The notes: generated from the sequence alone by a model not told the origin. Positions 1 through 11,564 are shown, counted from the stretch's first letter. The stretch is DNA of 64,000 bases from Paludibacteraceae bacterium (GCA_024399965.1 JAKSNJ010000004.1:1-64000), one strand, 5' to 3'. Made by a program: numbers and translations.

Positions 1-251
1 TACATAGCAACAATTAGAACCTCTACAATATCTTCATAAATTCGGTATACTAATCTATGTTCTTTGGTTATACGCCGTGACCATGTTTCTTCTTCGTAAT
101 ACTTCAGTTGCTCAACTCGTCCTGTGCCTGTTCGCGGGTGTTCCTGCAACTCTTGTAGCAGTTTCTCCACCTTCGCCGCAGCCGTTGGTGCGTGCTTCAA
201 CAACAATACATATTGCCTTGAAGCATCCTCTGTAAACCTTATTCGGTACAT
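1..251 (-). CDS. YoeB/Txe-family toxin, C-terminus cut by window edge
   Basis: Translating the minus strand from an ATG at 251-249 gives 83 codons running off the window. The protein carries the family signature: a Gly-rich segment followed by EQLKYYEEETWSRRITKEHR and a LVYRIYED strand. That is the Trp-Ser-Arg-Arg-Ile plus Glu-His-Arg-Leu-Val-Tyr core of YoeB/Txe ribosome-dependent mRNA endonucleases, in which the conserved Glu and Arg act in catalysis. Only the last few residues, where the family has a terminal His-Tyr, lie outside the window. Its start overlaps the end of the upstream gene by 13 bp, the usual antitoxin-toxin arrangement with translational coupling. Identity is fairly certain; toxicity is inferred from the family. 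Confidence 0.82.
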   Translation of the reverse strand, partial: MYRIRFTEDASRQYVLLLKHAPTAAAKVEKLLQELQEHPRTGTGRVEQLKYYEEETWSRRITKEHRLVYRIYEDIVEVLIVAM

Positions 252-508
252 GCTACACGTGCTAAAAACTGTGAGACACTTTCACCGTCCTTCATCGCAA
301 TAGTTTTCCCCTGACGGGCTTGCATAATCGAATGGTCTAACATAGCATAATACTCACGCTCAGTCATTGCCGACTTAGGAGCCACATCCTTAACAGACAC
401 AACACCCTTCATCATCAACAACGCCCTTTTGATGCTATTTACCATCGCGCTGTCATCTATCGTTATTGCCCATTGCAATTGCGCCGGATTAGTCACTATA
501 GTTTCCAT
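239..508 (-). CDS. Putative antitoxin of the YoeB-like toxin
   Basis: This is an 89-residue protein with no motif I can assign with certainty; it is not an obvious Phd/YefM sequence. It is called an antitoxin because of its position: it directly precedes and overlaps the YoeB-like toxin gene by 13 bp, and both lie behind one good promoter at 527-558. The C-terminal half has the polar, probably flexible character (EREYYAMLDHSIMQARQGK) expected of a toxin-neutralising tail, and the N-terminal half could form a small DNA-binding or dimerisation domain. In known pairs the antitoxin, alone or with toxin, represses the shared promoter; no operator was identified here beyond the promoter itself. Confidence 0.65.
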   Translation of the reverse strand: METIVTNPAQLQWAITIDDSAMVNSIKRALLMMKGVVSVKDVAPKSAMTEREYYAMLDHSIMQARQGKTIAMKDGESVSQFLARVACTE

Positions 509-526
509 ATTTTTTTATTTAGGTTG

Positions 527-558
527 CAAAGATACAAAAAGTTTTTGATATTTGCAAA
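527..558 (-). promoter_or_regulatory. Promoter of the toxin-antitoxin pair
   Basis: On the minus strand TATCTTTG (534-527) fits the Bacteroidetes -7 box TAnnTTTG and TTTGC (558-554) fits the -33 box, with 20 bp between. The predicted start of transcription lies just before the antitoxin ATG. Confidence 0.7.
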
Positions 559-644
559 TAATTTTTAATTATTTTGGAAAATTTAGGAAAATAACGGAAT
601 AATTAACAAGTAAAAGACAAAATAAACAAAAACCAAGATAAACC

Positions 645-776
645 CCTTGGGGGAGTTGATGCTATGTCTTTTCAAGCCATTGACGTTGTCGCTGTCTAAA
701 AATCTTCGTAAACAAGCTTCCTAATCTTTTCAGCCATCTACACCATTACCCTAATGGGTTAGCATCAACCCCAAGG
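645..776. repeat. Imperfect long-range inverted repeat, intergenic
   Basis: The arm at 645-663 (CCTTGGGGGAGTTGATGCT) is complementary to 761-776 (AGCATCAACCCCAAGG) apart from a three-base bulge. About 97 bp lie between the arms. No ORF is inside. It could be a small non-autonomous element or a folded RNA. The wider stretch 509-868 holds only this, the antitoxin promoter and the short tandem repeats at 797-867. Confidence 0.45.
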
Positions 777-796
777 CGATAAACAGAAATAAAAGA

Positions 797-867
797 GTTT
801 AGAGGGTGAAGTTTAGAGTTTAGAGGACGGCGCAGAGCGCCTACAGGACGCGCCAAAGGCGCTACAG
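797..867. repeat. Two adjoining short tandem repeat tracts abutting the GH105 stop codon
   Basis: At 797-824 there are two 14-bp units (GTTTAGAGGGTGAA and GTTTAGAGTTTAGA). At 826-867 there are two 21-bp units (GACGGCGCAGAGCGCCTACAG and GACGCGCCAAAGGCGCTACAG), each holding a small palindrome. The tract ends one base before the stop codon of the GH105-like gene. Similar 14-bp-period tracts occur at 7000-7042 and 13181-13204. Confidence 0.55.
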
Positions 868-868
868 T

Positions 869-2191
869 TTAGAGAGGAGAGAGGAGGGAATATTCGGTGG
901 CGGCGAGGAGGAAAGCACCAAGGACCTTGCCTTCTGTATAAGTAGTTACACAAGTGACATCCTTGCCACACAGATAATACGCTGCATCACCCTTGCGCGT
1001 ATCACTCAACCCCGCCGAAGCACAGCTATAAACCAATGCCAACGCATTGCCGTCACCCACTTCCGGCACCAAAAACTGCTCTACCAAGCCCCTGAAAGCC
1101 CGTTCTGCCACAGGACGATAGTTTTCACCCAGCAAATGCAGACGCAATGCCTTGAGGTAACCAGCCGTGAACAAAGCCGAGCCACTCGCCTCCAAATAAT
1201 TGGCCTTGTCACAGCCCTCCGGCCGGTAGCCAACAGGATACTGCAACAGTTGCGCCCAACAGCCCGTGGCACTATCTTGCCGAGCAGCGACACCTGCTGC
1301 CAACTGACGCAAATAGAACGATAAACGTTGGTGCGAGAGCGTCAAAGGAAGTTGCAGAGAATCAGGCGATTGCCCCATCGCCTCCAGCACATCGACCAAC
1401 GCCAACATATACCACCCCACTGCCCTACTCCAATACTCGGCACTGACGCCATAATGCCACGTGGCAGTGTCCTGATCCGCCCAAACAGGGTCCATCTGAG
1501 GCGATGCCGAAAAAGCATGATAGAGAAGGCGGTCCTGCGGATTCCAAAGTTGAAACCACGTGATGTCAAACTGCTTAACCAAGAGTTGCCACCACTGCGT
1601 GACCGTTCGCCCCTCCGGCACATAACCATGTGCCAAGAGTTGCGCCAAAAGAGCCGGTCCCATATACAAGCCATCACACCACATCTCGTTGATATACTTG
1701 CTCTTATGCCACCAGCCACCACTATAGAAAAGCGTGCCCGAATAAGCCAAAGAAACAGAGTCGGAGATATGATAGGTGCGGTCGTAATAAGCAAAAGCCG
1801 CAGCCGCCCGCTGCAACGCCGTATCACAATGCGCAACCGTGAGCGCGTCCTCTCCAAAACGCCCCAACGACGCCATATCACGCAAGCCGAAATAGAGTTT
1901 GCACGCATTGAGGATATCCAAGTCCTTCGGTTGGTCAGGGAAGCCCGTGGCATAGTAACGATTACCAAAATCACGGACTGACTGATACCACATCTCTGCG
2001 TCCTGACTATCCGGCTGCGCCGCCACCGCCTCAATGGTCGCCTTCGCCACCAAACCGGAGACATAATCAAAGCCCACCGAGGAGGAGGGTTTGGTGTTGC
2101 AACGGTAATTGGCGAGGCAACTGGTCAGCACCTGAGACGTGTAGTCGGCGGTGGGGAGGAAAAGGGCCAAAATAATGAATGTCAGTATCAT
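869..2191 (-). CDS. Secreted glycoside hydrolase, GH105/GH88-like (unsaturated rhamnogalacturonyl hydrolase family)
   Basis: This 440-residue protein has a hydrophobic N-terminus (MILTFIILALFLPTA) consistent with export. The central and C-terminal parts show landmarks of the YteR/YesR-type (alpha/alpha)6 barrel: WHKSKYINEMWCDGLYMGPA, with the Asp of the W-x-D-G-L-Y-M segment at the usual catalytic position, and EYWSRAVGWYMLALVDVLE. Such enzymes hydrate the unsaturated uronic acid left by polysaccharide lyases and release it from pectin-type or other acidic oligosaccharides. The true substrate cannot be read from the sequence. It lies 212 bp after the GxxExxY gene on the same strand and may be transcribed separately; no clear promoter was found in that gap. 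Family assignment is good, specificity open. Confidence 0.78.
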   Translation of the reverse strand: MILTFIILALFLPTADYTSQVLTSCLANYRCNTKPSSSVGFDYVSGLVAKATIEAVAAQPDSQDAEMWYQSVRDFGNRYYATGFPDQPKDLDILNACKLYFGLRDMASLGRFGEDALTVAHCDTALQRAAAAFAYYDRTYHISDSVSLAYSGTLFYSGGWWHKSKYINEMWCDGLYMGPALLAQLLAHGYVPEGRTVTQWWQLLVKQFDITWFQLWNPQDRLLYHAFSASPQMDPVWADQDTATWHYGVSAEYWSRAVGWYMLALVDVLEAMGQSPDSLQLPLTLSHQRLSFYLRQLAAGVAARQDSATGCWAQLLQYPVGYRPEGCDKANYLEASGSALFTAGYLKALRLHLLGENYRPVAERAFRGLVEQFLVPEVGDGNALALVYSCASAGLSDTRKGDAAYYLCGKDVTCVTTYTEGKVLGAFLLAATEYSLLSPL

Positions 2192-2403
2192 AATCGTATG
2201 TTTTTACGGTGCCGGTGGCACAAGTTCGGTAAAATACAGCCGCAGTCTAATCGACTACTATGCTAAGTTGCTCTGCTTATTTGCTGTGAGCAAGCTCCCA
2301 CAACCAAGCAGAACACCTTATCCCACCAACAAAGTTGGATAGCTATATTTTACAAAAGTTCCAGCGCTACGCGCAAAATCGACCGCCTTGCGGTAATTAG
2401 CGT

Positions 2404-2835
2404 TCAATAGAATCGTATCACCTCGTTCTTTTGTTGGTCTAAATAGTATTTCTCAGGCACTACCTTGGCAGCATTGAAATTGATTAATACGCCTATCGGC
2501 ATTTTGGTAAGTCGCATATAATTGAACAACTGTTCGCGGTGCCCCGCCACTAACTGCTCAACAGATTTCAACTCCAAAATAATATCCTCATCACAAACAA
2601 TGTCCATTCGATAGGTTTTATCCAATTTCTGCCCCTTATAGTAGCAAGGTAGATTCCGCTCAGCATCGTTTTTCACCCCAGCTTTGGTCAATTCGATGCA
2701 CAATGCCTCACTATAAATAGCTTCCTCTAATCCCCTGCCTAAGGTTTTGTGCACCTCATATACACACCCAAAAATAGGATATAAACGCTTATTTATTTCT
2801 TCCAACAATGGTACAGGAAGTAGTGAGTTTGTCAT
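2404..2835 (-). CDS. GxxExxY protein (PDDEXK-like small protein)
   Basis: The 143-residue protein contains the family-naming motif as GLEEAIY after GRGLEEAIYSEAL, and downstream features of the family: YRMDIVCDEDIILELKSVE (a D...E-x-K pattern typical of the PD-(D/E)XK nuclease fold) and GVLINFNAAKV. The biochemical role of GxxExxY proteins is unknown; a nuclease-like fold is a family-level inference. The gene is the last member of the compact minus-strand operon, 21 bp after argS. Small proteins of this type are often found in scattered genomic positions, so co-transcription with argS may have no functional meaning. Confidence 0.75.
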   Translation of the reverse strand: MTNSLLPVPLLEEINKRLYPIFGCVYEVHKTLGRGLEEAIYSEALCIELTKAGVKNDAERNLPCYYKGQKLDKTYRMDIVCDEDIILELKSVEQLVAGHREQLFNYMRLTKMPIGVLINFNAAKVVPEKYYLDQQKNEVIRFY

Positions 2836-2856
2836 TGTATTTTGCTTTTTTATACC

Positions 2857-4650
2857 CTACATACGATTGGGGAGCTCAATGCCGAGGAGGGACATGGCAG
2901 AAGAGAGGACTTTCGCTACCTGCGTGGAAAGCAGAAGACGGAAAGCACGAACCGACGTATCTTCCTCATTCAGAATAGAATAGTCATGGTAGAACGAATT
3001 GAAATCCTGCGCCAAAGCATACGCATAATTACATATCACCGCCGGAGAAAACTCATCTCCTGCCTGACGAACTACAGAGGGATATTCCGCCAAACGTTGA
3101 ATGAGCGACAACTCTTTAGAGTTGAGACCGCTGACGCTGTTGGAGGTTGGACCACTGACGTTGTTGGAGGTTGGACTTTTGCGGAGGACGGACTGAATAC
3201 GGGCATAGGTATATTGTATGAAGGGTCCCGTATTGCCGTTGAAGTCAATCGACTCGGCCGGATTGAAGAGCATATTCTTGCGCGGATCGACCTTCAAAAT
3301 GAAATACTTAAGCGCAGCCAGACCGACCATACGAGCAATCTCGTCTGCCTCGTCAGGCGTGATGTCCGGCAAGGTATTGACCTTGTCTTTGCTAATCTCT
3401 TTGGCATCGTTAATCATGGCTACCATCAGGTCGTCAGCGTCCACCACCGTACCCTCACGGGACTTCATCTTACCATTGGGGAGTTCGACCATACCATAGG
3501 AGAAATGCACAAGTTCCTTGCCAAACGGGAAGCCCAAACGGTCGAGCAAGATAGACAACACCTTGAAGTGGTATTCCTGCTCATTACCAACGACATAGAC
3601 CATCTTGTCGATGGGGTAATCCTGAAAACGCAGTTTGGCCGTACCGATGTCCTGCGTCATATAAACAGAGGTGCCGTCGGAACGGAGAAGGAGTTTTTCG
3701 TCCAAGCCGTCCTTGGTCAAATCTGCCCACACCGAATTATCTTCGCGACGATAGAAAGCACCTGATTGTAAGCCCTTTTCGACCTCGGATTTGCCCTCAA
3801 GGTAAGTATTGGACTCGTAGTAAATCTTATCAAAGCTGACACCCATTTGACGATAGGTCTCGTCAAATCCGGCATACACCCAACTATTCATTTTCTGCCA
3901 CAGGGCACGCACTTCGGGGTCGCCTTGCTCCCAACGGAGCAGCATGGCTTGTGCCTCCTTCATCAGCGGTGCCTCACGTTTGGCGGTGTCCTCATCCATA
4001 CCGGTGGCTATGAGTTCAGCCACCTGCTGCTTATACTCCTTGTCGAAACGGACATAGTAGTCACCAATGAGATGGTCGCCCTTCTTGCCGGACGACTCGG
4101 GCGTCTCGCCATTACCGAACTTGAGCCAAGCCAACATAGATTTGCAGATATGTATGCCACGGTCGTTGACTATATTGGTCTTGACCACTTGCCAGCCGTT
4201 CGCCTCCTGAATACGGGCGATGGAATAGCCCAAGAGGTTGTTACGCACATGCCCCAAATGGAGAGGTTTATTGGTATTGGGAGAGGAATACTCCACCATC
4301 ATCAAGCCCCGTTTGTCGTGCGCGATGCCATAATGGTCGTCTTGGGCAATGTCATCTAAAATGCCTAACCAATAACTATCGGCAATGGAGAGGTTGAGGA
4401 AGCCCTGAACGGCGTTATATCGGTTGACGATTGACGGTGCACAATGCACGATGTAGTTGCCTGTTTCCTCTGCCACTTGTTGTGGGGCCTTGCGGGCAAT
4501 TTTGACAAAGGAAAAAACAACCAACGTAATGTGCCCCTCAAATTCAGGACGCGTCTTTTGCAACTGAATCATTGCATCCGTGGCTTCGAATTGGTAGAGG
4601 TTTTTGACTGCCTCTTTAATCTGTTGTTTTAATATTTCTTCTAATTTCAT
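2857..4650 (-). CDS. argS: Arginyl-tRNA synthetase
   Basis: This class I aminoacyl-tRNA synthetase of 597 residues charges tRNA-Arg. The HIGH signature appears as HLGH at residues 131-134 within SSPNTNKPLHLGHVRNNLLG, and the KMSKS-equivalent as MKSREGTVVD. An N-terminal Arg_S_add domain and a C-terminal DALR anticodon-binding domain ending in GIELPNRM are complete. Its ATG overlaps the stop of nadC as TAATG, so translation is probably coupled. An oddity lies between the catalytic and DALR domains: two 8-residue near-repeats (PTSNNVSG and PTSNSVSG) encoded by a 24-bp DNA tandem repeat at 3126-3173. The insertion is in frame and in a linker, so the enzyme should be functional. Confidence 0.97.
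   Translation of the reverse strand: MKLEEILKQQIKEAVKNLYQFEATDAMIQLQKTRPEFEGHITLVVFSFVKIARKAPQQVAEETGNYIVHCAPSIVNRYNAVQGFLNLSIADSYWLGILDDIAQDDHYGIAHDKRGLMMVEYSSPNTNKPLHLGHVRNNLLGYSIARIQEANGWQVVKTNIVNDRGIHICKSMLAWLKFGNGETPESSGKKGDHLIGDYYVRFDKEYKQQVAELIATGMDEDTAKREAPLMKEAQAMLLRWEQGDPEVRALWQKMNSWVYAGFDETYRQMGVSFDKIYYESNTYLEGKSEVEKGLQSGAFYRREDNSVWADLTKDGLDEKLLLRSDGTSVYMTQDIGTAKLRFQDYPIDKMVYVVGNEQEYHFKVLSILLDRLGFPFGKELVHFSYGMVELPNGKMKSREGTVVDADDLMVAMINDAKEISKDKVNTLPDITPDEADEIARMVGLAALKYFILKVDPRKNMLFNPAESIDFNGNTGPFIQYTYARIQSVLRKSPTSNNVSGPTSNSVSGLNSKELSLIQRLAEYPSVVRQAGDEFSPAVICNYAYALAQDFNSFYHDYSILNEEDTSVRAFRLLLSTQVAKVLSSAMSLLGIELPNRM
3126..3173. repeat. 24-bp tandem repeat inside argS (2 copies)
   Basis: Units 3126-3149 and 3150-3173 differ at two positions; a partial third start (GAC) follows. 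On the coding strand the tract is in frame and has no stop codon. It encodes a Ser/Asn/Thr-rich linker between the catalytic core and the DALR domain. Confidence 0.8.
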
Positions 4651-5510
4651 TACTTTACGGCTTTAAAGGACATATCCAGCGATTTAACACTATGAGTAAG
4701 GGCTCCAACAGAAACAAAATCAACACCACAAACAGCATAATCACGCAAGGTATCAATGGTGATACCACCGCTGGACTCAATTTCTATATACTTGTCACTC
4801 ATCCAATTACGAATAAAGTCCACCGCCTGTGCCGTACGCTCGGGCGTGAAATTATCCAACATGATACGGTCAGGAATACCGGTACGAAGGGCCTCCTCTA
4901 TTTCATTGAGGTTGCGCGTTTCTATCTCAATGCGCAAGTCCTTCTTATTCCTTATACAATAATCGCGCGCACGTGTGAGGGCAGCAGTAATGCCACCTGC
5001 AAAGTCCACGTGATTGTCCTTGAGCAATATCATATCAAACAATCCGATACGGTGGTTCATACCGCCCCCGATGAGGACCGCCTCTTTCTCCAAATAACGC
5101 AAGCCCGGGGTGGTTTTGCGGGTATCCAAGACGTGGCATTGGGTGTCAGCAATGAGCGACTGATAACGGTGGGTGGTGGTGGCTATACCGGACATGCGCT
5201 GCATGATATTAAGCATCGTGCGCTCAACCTGCAAGAGCGACAGTTCTTTACCGGAGACACGGAAGGCGATGTCGCCCTTGTGCACCTCGGCACCGTCGTT
5301 GATAAAGCCCTCAAACTGCAGTTCGGGGTCAAAGCGGTGAATAATCTGTTTAGCCACCTCAACACCGGCTAAGATGCCATCGGCCTTAATAATGAGTTGC
5401 TGCGTACCCATTTGGGTATCAGGGATACAACTGAGCGAGGTGTGGTCACCATCGCGAATATCCTCTTCAAACCAGAGGTCAATCAATTTGTTTAATTCGG
5501 TAGTATTCAT
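4650..5510 (-). CDS. nadC: Nicotinate-nucleotide pyrophosphorylase (quinolinate phosphoribosyltransferase)
   Basis: This 286-residue enzyme converts quinolinate and PRPP to nicotinate mononucleotide in de novo NAD synthesis. It has the N-terminal domain and the C-terminal barrel with diagnostic segments DTRKTTPGLRYLEKEAVLIG, GGGMNHRIGLFDMILLKDNH, IEIETRN, IMLDNFTPE, IESSGGI and VDFVSVGALTHS, which carry the Arg, Lys and His residues that bind the substrate carboxylates and the Glu/Asp residues for magnesium. Length matches the family. It sits 11 bp after the aminopeptidase gene and overlaps argS by one base. nadA and nadB are not in the window. Confidence 0.96.
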   Translation of the reverse strand: MNTTELNKLIDLWFEEDIRDGDHTSLSCIPDTQMGTQQLIIKADGILAGVEVAKQIIHRFDPELQFEGFINDGAEVHKGDIAFRVSGKELSLLQVERTMLNIMQRMSGIATTTHRYQSLIADTQCHVLDTRKTTPGLRYLEKEAVLIGGGMNHRIGLFDMILLKDNHVDFAGGITAALTRARDYCIRNKKDLRIEIETRNLNEIEEALRTGIPDRIMLDNFTPERTAQAVDFIRNWMSDKYIEIESSGGITIDTLRDYAVCGVDFVSVGALTHSVKSLDMSFKAVK

Positions 5511-5521
5511 TGGTTAATCGG

Positions 5522-7339
5522 TTAAATGGGTAAACATTTGGTATGCAGATATGCTGCTTCGGAAGTAGCGAGCAAGGGGGTTATTTCCTTTTCTACCCAA
5601 GCATGATACGTATTTATCCACGCCACCTCGTCGGCTGTCAGCATCTTGCGGTCGATGAGGCGTGTATCGTAGAAGCAGAGCGTAAGGGTCTCGAACTCAA
5701 AGTAGGTTTCACCCGTGGTATGAGCAGTAGCAGCTGCCTGACGCGTGGCAACCAAGTTCTCGATACGAATACCATATTTGCCGGCACGGTAAATACCCGG
5801 TTCATCGGAGAACACGTTGCCAAGGCGAATAGGATTGGGGTTGTTGTCTGTACGTATATTGGCAGGTCCCTCGTGGCAGCCCATGAAATGCCCTACCCCA
5901 TGACCGGTGCCATGACCGTAAGTGATACCTTCTGCCCACATGAACTGGTGCGCCAAGACATCTAACTGATTGCCTCGTGTGCCCTTTGGGAAACGTGCTT
6001 TGGCAAGAGCGATATGCCCCTTAAGCACCAAGGTAAAGTCGTGCTTGAGTTGAGCAGGAATGGCAGACGGGTCACCCACCCAAACGGTACGCGTGATATC
6101 GGTAGTACCGTCTAAATACTGGCCTCCCGAATCCAAAAGCAGGACACCATTGCCCTCAATAGGGGCGCAGGAATCCGGTTTGGCAGCATAGTGCACGATG
6201 GCGCCATTGGCATTCCAACCGGCAATCGTGCCAAAACTCTCGTCCGTAAACGACTGACCCATCGCCCGATACGCATGTAACTGATTAGCCAGCGTTACCT
6301 CCGTTTGGGGCGACTGCAACGCCTCTGTTTCCAACCAACGGAAGAAACGCGTCAATGCCACAGCGTCCCGACGCATAGCAGCACGCAGACCGTCCAACTG
6401 AACCTCGTTCTTAACCGACATCATAACCTGCAAGGGCGATGGCGTAACAACCAACACCTTGCGGTCAGGCACCTGCATATAGGCCTCGTACAACGCCTCG
6501 TTGACCCGATTTCCGTCCATCAGCACTTTTTGTGCCTGCAACGTAGGCAGGTAGGTATAGATGGCCTCGTACGGCTGGAGTTCAACACCTTGATTATGCA
6601 AGATGTCGGCATCGGTAGCCGATACTTTATGCGGATTGATGAACAGGGTACAACGCTGCATTTCCACCACACAATATGCCACTACGCACGGAGTATAATC
6701 CACATCTGTGCCCCGTATATTGAGCAGCCAGCCAATCTCGTCTAACTCCGCCACCACCAGTGCATCGCAACGTTTTTCGCGCAGGGCCTCACGTAAACGA
6801 GCCAACTTAGAAGGCACGGATGCCCCCGCGAACTGGTCACTATACGTGTAAAGCGGATTCATAGGAATCGGTGGGCGATTCTCCGTCCAAATAGGTTGAA
6901 TCAAGTCCTTGGAAACCAACTGTATGCCACTCTCTGCCAATTCGTCGCGCATATCGCGATAACCATTGATGGAATACATCTCGGGGTTGACACCAATCTG
7001 AATTGAGAGTGGAGAATTGAGAGTGGAGAGTTGAGAATTGAGCCACTCGGTGATAGAGGGGCAATCCACATCCGACTCGCGCATAAGTTCAAAGGTACTG
7101 CCTTGCAACTCCGCTTCGGCCTGCAGATAATAACGGCTATCGGTCCACAAAAGGGCCTTGTCCATCGTGATGACTGCCGTACCCGACTCGCCTAAGAAAC
7201 CACTAATCCACGACATCTCCATCCAATGAGGAGCCATGTACTCGCTGGCATGAGGGTCCGTTCCCGGAACGATATACGCAGTTAATTCATACTGCTGCAT
7301 CAGCGCACGTAGCGCCGCTAAACGCTCTAAAACTGTCAT
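5522..7339 (-). CDS. Aminopeptidase P family protein (Xaa-Pro aminopeptidase, M24B)
   Basis: The 605-residue protein has the long three-domain form: two creatinase-type N-terminal domains (about 1-310) and a C-terminal pita-bread M24 domain. Metal ligands are recognisable in LLLDSGGQYLDGTTDITRTV (two Asp), GHGTGHGVGHFMGCHEGP (His), SDEPGIY (Glu) and GIRIENL (Glu). It should remove an N-terminal residue preceding proline. The start overlaps the preceding gene by 4 bp. At 7000-7042 a 14-bp-period repeat encodes the segment NSQLSTLNSPLSIQI in the first creatinase domain, in frame. That is unusual for a conserved enzyme but leaves the catalytic domain intact. Confidence 0.92.
   Translation of the reverse strand: MTVLERLAALRALMQQYELTAYIVPGTDPHASEYMAPHWMEMSWISGFLGESGTAVITMDKALLWTDSRYYLQAEAELQGSTFELMRESDVDCPSITEWLNSQLSTLNSPLSIQIGVNPEMYSINGYRDMRDELAESGIQLVSKDLIQPIWTENRPPIPMNPLYTYSDQFAGASVPSKLARLREALREKRCDALVVAELDEIGWLLNIRGTDVDYTPCVVAYCVVEMQRCTLFINPHKVSATDADILHNQGVELQPYEAIYTYLPTLQAQKVLMDGNRVNEALYEAYMQVPDRKVLVVTPSPLQVMMSVKNEVQLDGLRAAMRRDAVALTRFFRWLETEALQSPQTEVTLANQLHAYRAMGQSFTDESFGTIAGWNANGAIVHYAAKPDSCAPIEGNGVLLLDSGGQYLDGTTDITRTVWVGDPSAIPAQLKHDFTLVLKGHIALAKARFPKGTRGNQLDVLAHQFMWAEGITYGHGTGHGVGHFMGCHEGPANIRTDNNPNPIRLGNVFSDEPGIYRAGKYGIRIENLVATRQAAATAHTTGETYFEFETLTLCFYDTRLIDRKMLTADEVAWINTYHAWVEKEITPLLATSEAAYLHTKCLPI
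7000..7042. repeat. 14-bp-period tandem repeat inside the aminopeptidase gene
   Basis: Two exact units of GAATTGAGAGTGGA (7000-7013 and 7014-7027) are followed by a degenerate third (GAGTTGAGAATTGAG, 7028-7042). Read on the minus strand it encodes a Leu/Ser/Asn-rich stretch in frame. The composition resembles the intergenic 14-bp tracts at 797-824. Confidence 0.8.
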
Positions 7340-7755
7340 TTTTGAAATTTATCTCGAATAGATTCATACGTAACTTGCAGGAAATGGAACCACGACTTAA
7401 AGTCCTCCCACGTGAGATAGACCGGTTCCTTATGTTCCTCTAAATCAATATTAACCGCCTCCTGTTGGTAGCGATATACACTCACCCGCCCCGTCGAATC
7501 GGAGTCCAACGGCTGAATCATCGGCATATTCTCCTGAACGGAATCAAATGGCAAAACCGAAGGGGGTGCGTTCTTACGCAAATCACGGCGTGCGATGGTG
7601 CTGTCCACCTGCGCGGTTACGTAAGCTTGTTTTTTGGGCAGGGGATGAAAGATAATCGAACGGCCATTTTCGTCCGTCAGCAAAATCCACACATAGACCA
7701 ATATGCCTATTACCAAAAATGCCACTAACCATTGAATTGTCTTGTGTTCAAACAT
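7336..7755 (-). CDS. Uncharacterised single-pass membrane protein
   Basis: This 139-residue protein has one predicted transmembrane helix near the N-terminus (QWLVAFLVIGILVYVWILL), a polar middle and an aromatic-rich C-terminus (LTWEDFKSWFHFLQVTYESI). I recognise no domain. It overlaps the aminopeptidase start by 4 bp and the preceding gene by 1 bp, so it is translated as part of the operon between ligA and the aminopeptidase. The topology suggests a small inner-membrane protein with a periplasmic tail; no function can be given. Confidence 0.7.
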   Translation of the reverse strand: MFEHKTIQWLVAFLVIGILVYVWILLTDENGRSIIFHPLPKKQAYVTAQVDSTIARRDLRKNAPPSVLPFDSVQENMPMIQPLDSDSTGRVSVYRYQQEAVNIDLEEHKEPVYLTWEDFKSWFHFLQVTYESIRDKFQK

Positions 7756-8273
7756 CAGTTCTTACTTTTTATAGATTGTAAATAATACTTTATTTGCTCA
7801 AATAAATCGATTTGCGAGGCCTCTGCAGCCACACGCACCACCATATCGTAGAGGGCAGTATTTTCCTGCGCACCTATCTTGCAGCCGGCATCGGCATACA
7901 GTGCCACATACTGCAAGGGCAAAACAGGTTGCAGCGACAAGTCTATCAGCACATCAAACTTGCGTTTACCCAAGTCCTGAACCACTTCCGTCTTCGGCAT
8001 CAGCCACAGGTTGGTATGCGCCTTGCCCAGCATACGGCTATCCTGCAAGTTGGGCGACTGAACAGGGTTTTTATCGCAATACCCCCAAAAAGTAACCTGC
8101 TTGCCATCAGCCCGCAACTGATTCACGATGGTCCGTACATCGGTGTTGCGCTCCAACCAATCGGACTCATACAAGAGCAGCACCGAAGAGATGTGTTCAT
8201 AGTCCTTGTAGGCAGGGGTGCGACGCGGTTGACGTGCGCAGCGTGCGTTCCAAATCCATTGTCGTATATTCAT
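7755..8273 (-). CDS. Conserved Bacteroidetes hypothetical protein (DUF6913-like)
   Basis: A 172-residue soluble protein with no signal peptide. It resembles the small Bacteroidetes family found beside ligA and dapA in related genomes (DUF6913, from memory). Features seen: a Rossmann-like N-terminal strand (HISSVLLLYESD) followed by a helix and a second strand (KQVTFWGYCDK), FDVLIDLSLQPVLPLQYVAL in the middle, and a C-terminal helix. It starts one base after the ligA stop and overlaps the next gene by one base. The order with ligA is probably conserved, but no biochemical role is known to me. Confidence 0.6.
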   Translation of the reverse strand: MNIRQWIWNARCARQPRRTPAYKDYEHISSVLLLYESDWLERNTDVRTIVNQLRADGKQVTFWGYCDKNPVQSPNLQDSRMLGKAHTNLWLMPKTEVVQDLGKRKFDVLIDLSLQPVLPLQYVALYADAGCKIGAQENTALYDMVVRVAAEASQIDLFEQIKYYLQSIKSKN

Positions 8274-8274
8274 A

Positions 8275-11510
<3,236 letters not shown>

Positions 11511-11532
11511 TATTATTTATCGCTTGAGCGTG

Positions 11533-11564
11533 CAAAATTACAAAAAAGTTTGCATATATGCAAA
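11533..11564 (-). promoter_or_regulatory. Promoter of the nuclease-ligA-argS operon
   Basis: Minus-strand -7 box TAATTTTG (11540-11533) and -33 box TTTG (11564-11561) are separated by 20 bp. The -33 box is one end of the palindrome TTTGCATATATGCAAA whose other end is the dapA -33 box. Confidence 0.8.

Noticed and set aside
2192..2403. Missed gene between the GH105 and GxxExxY genes
   Set aside because: The 212-bp gap has only short frames without recognisable coding features; nothing but weak inverted repeats is seen.
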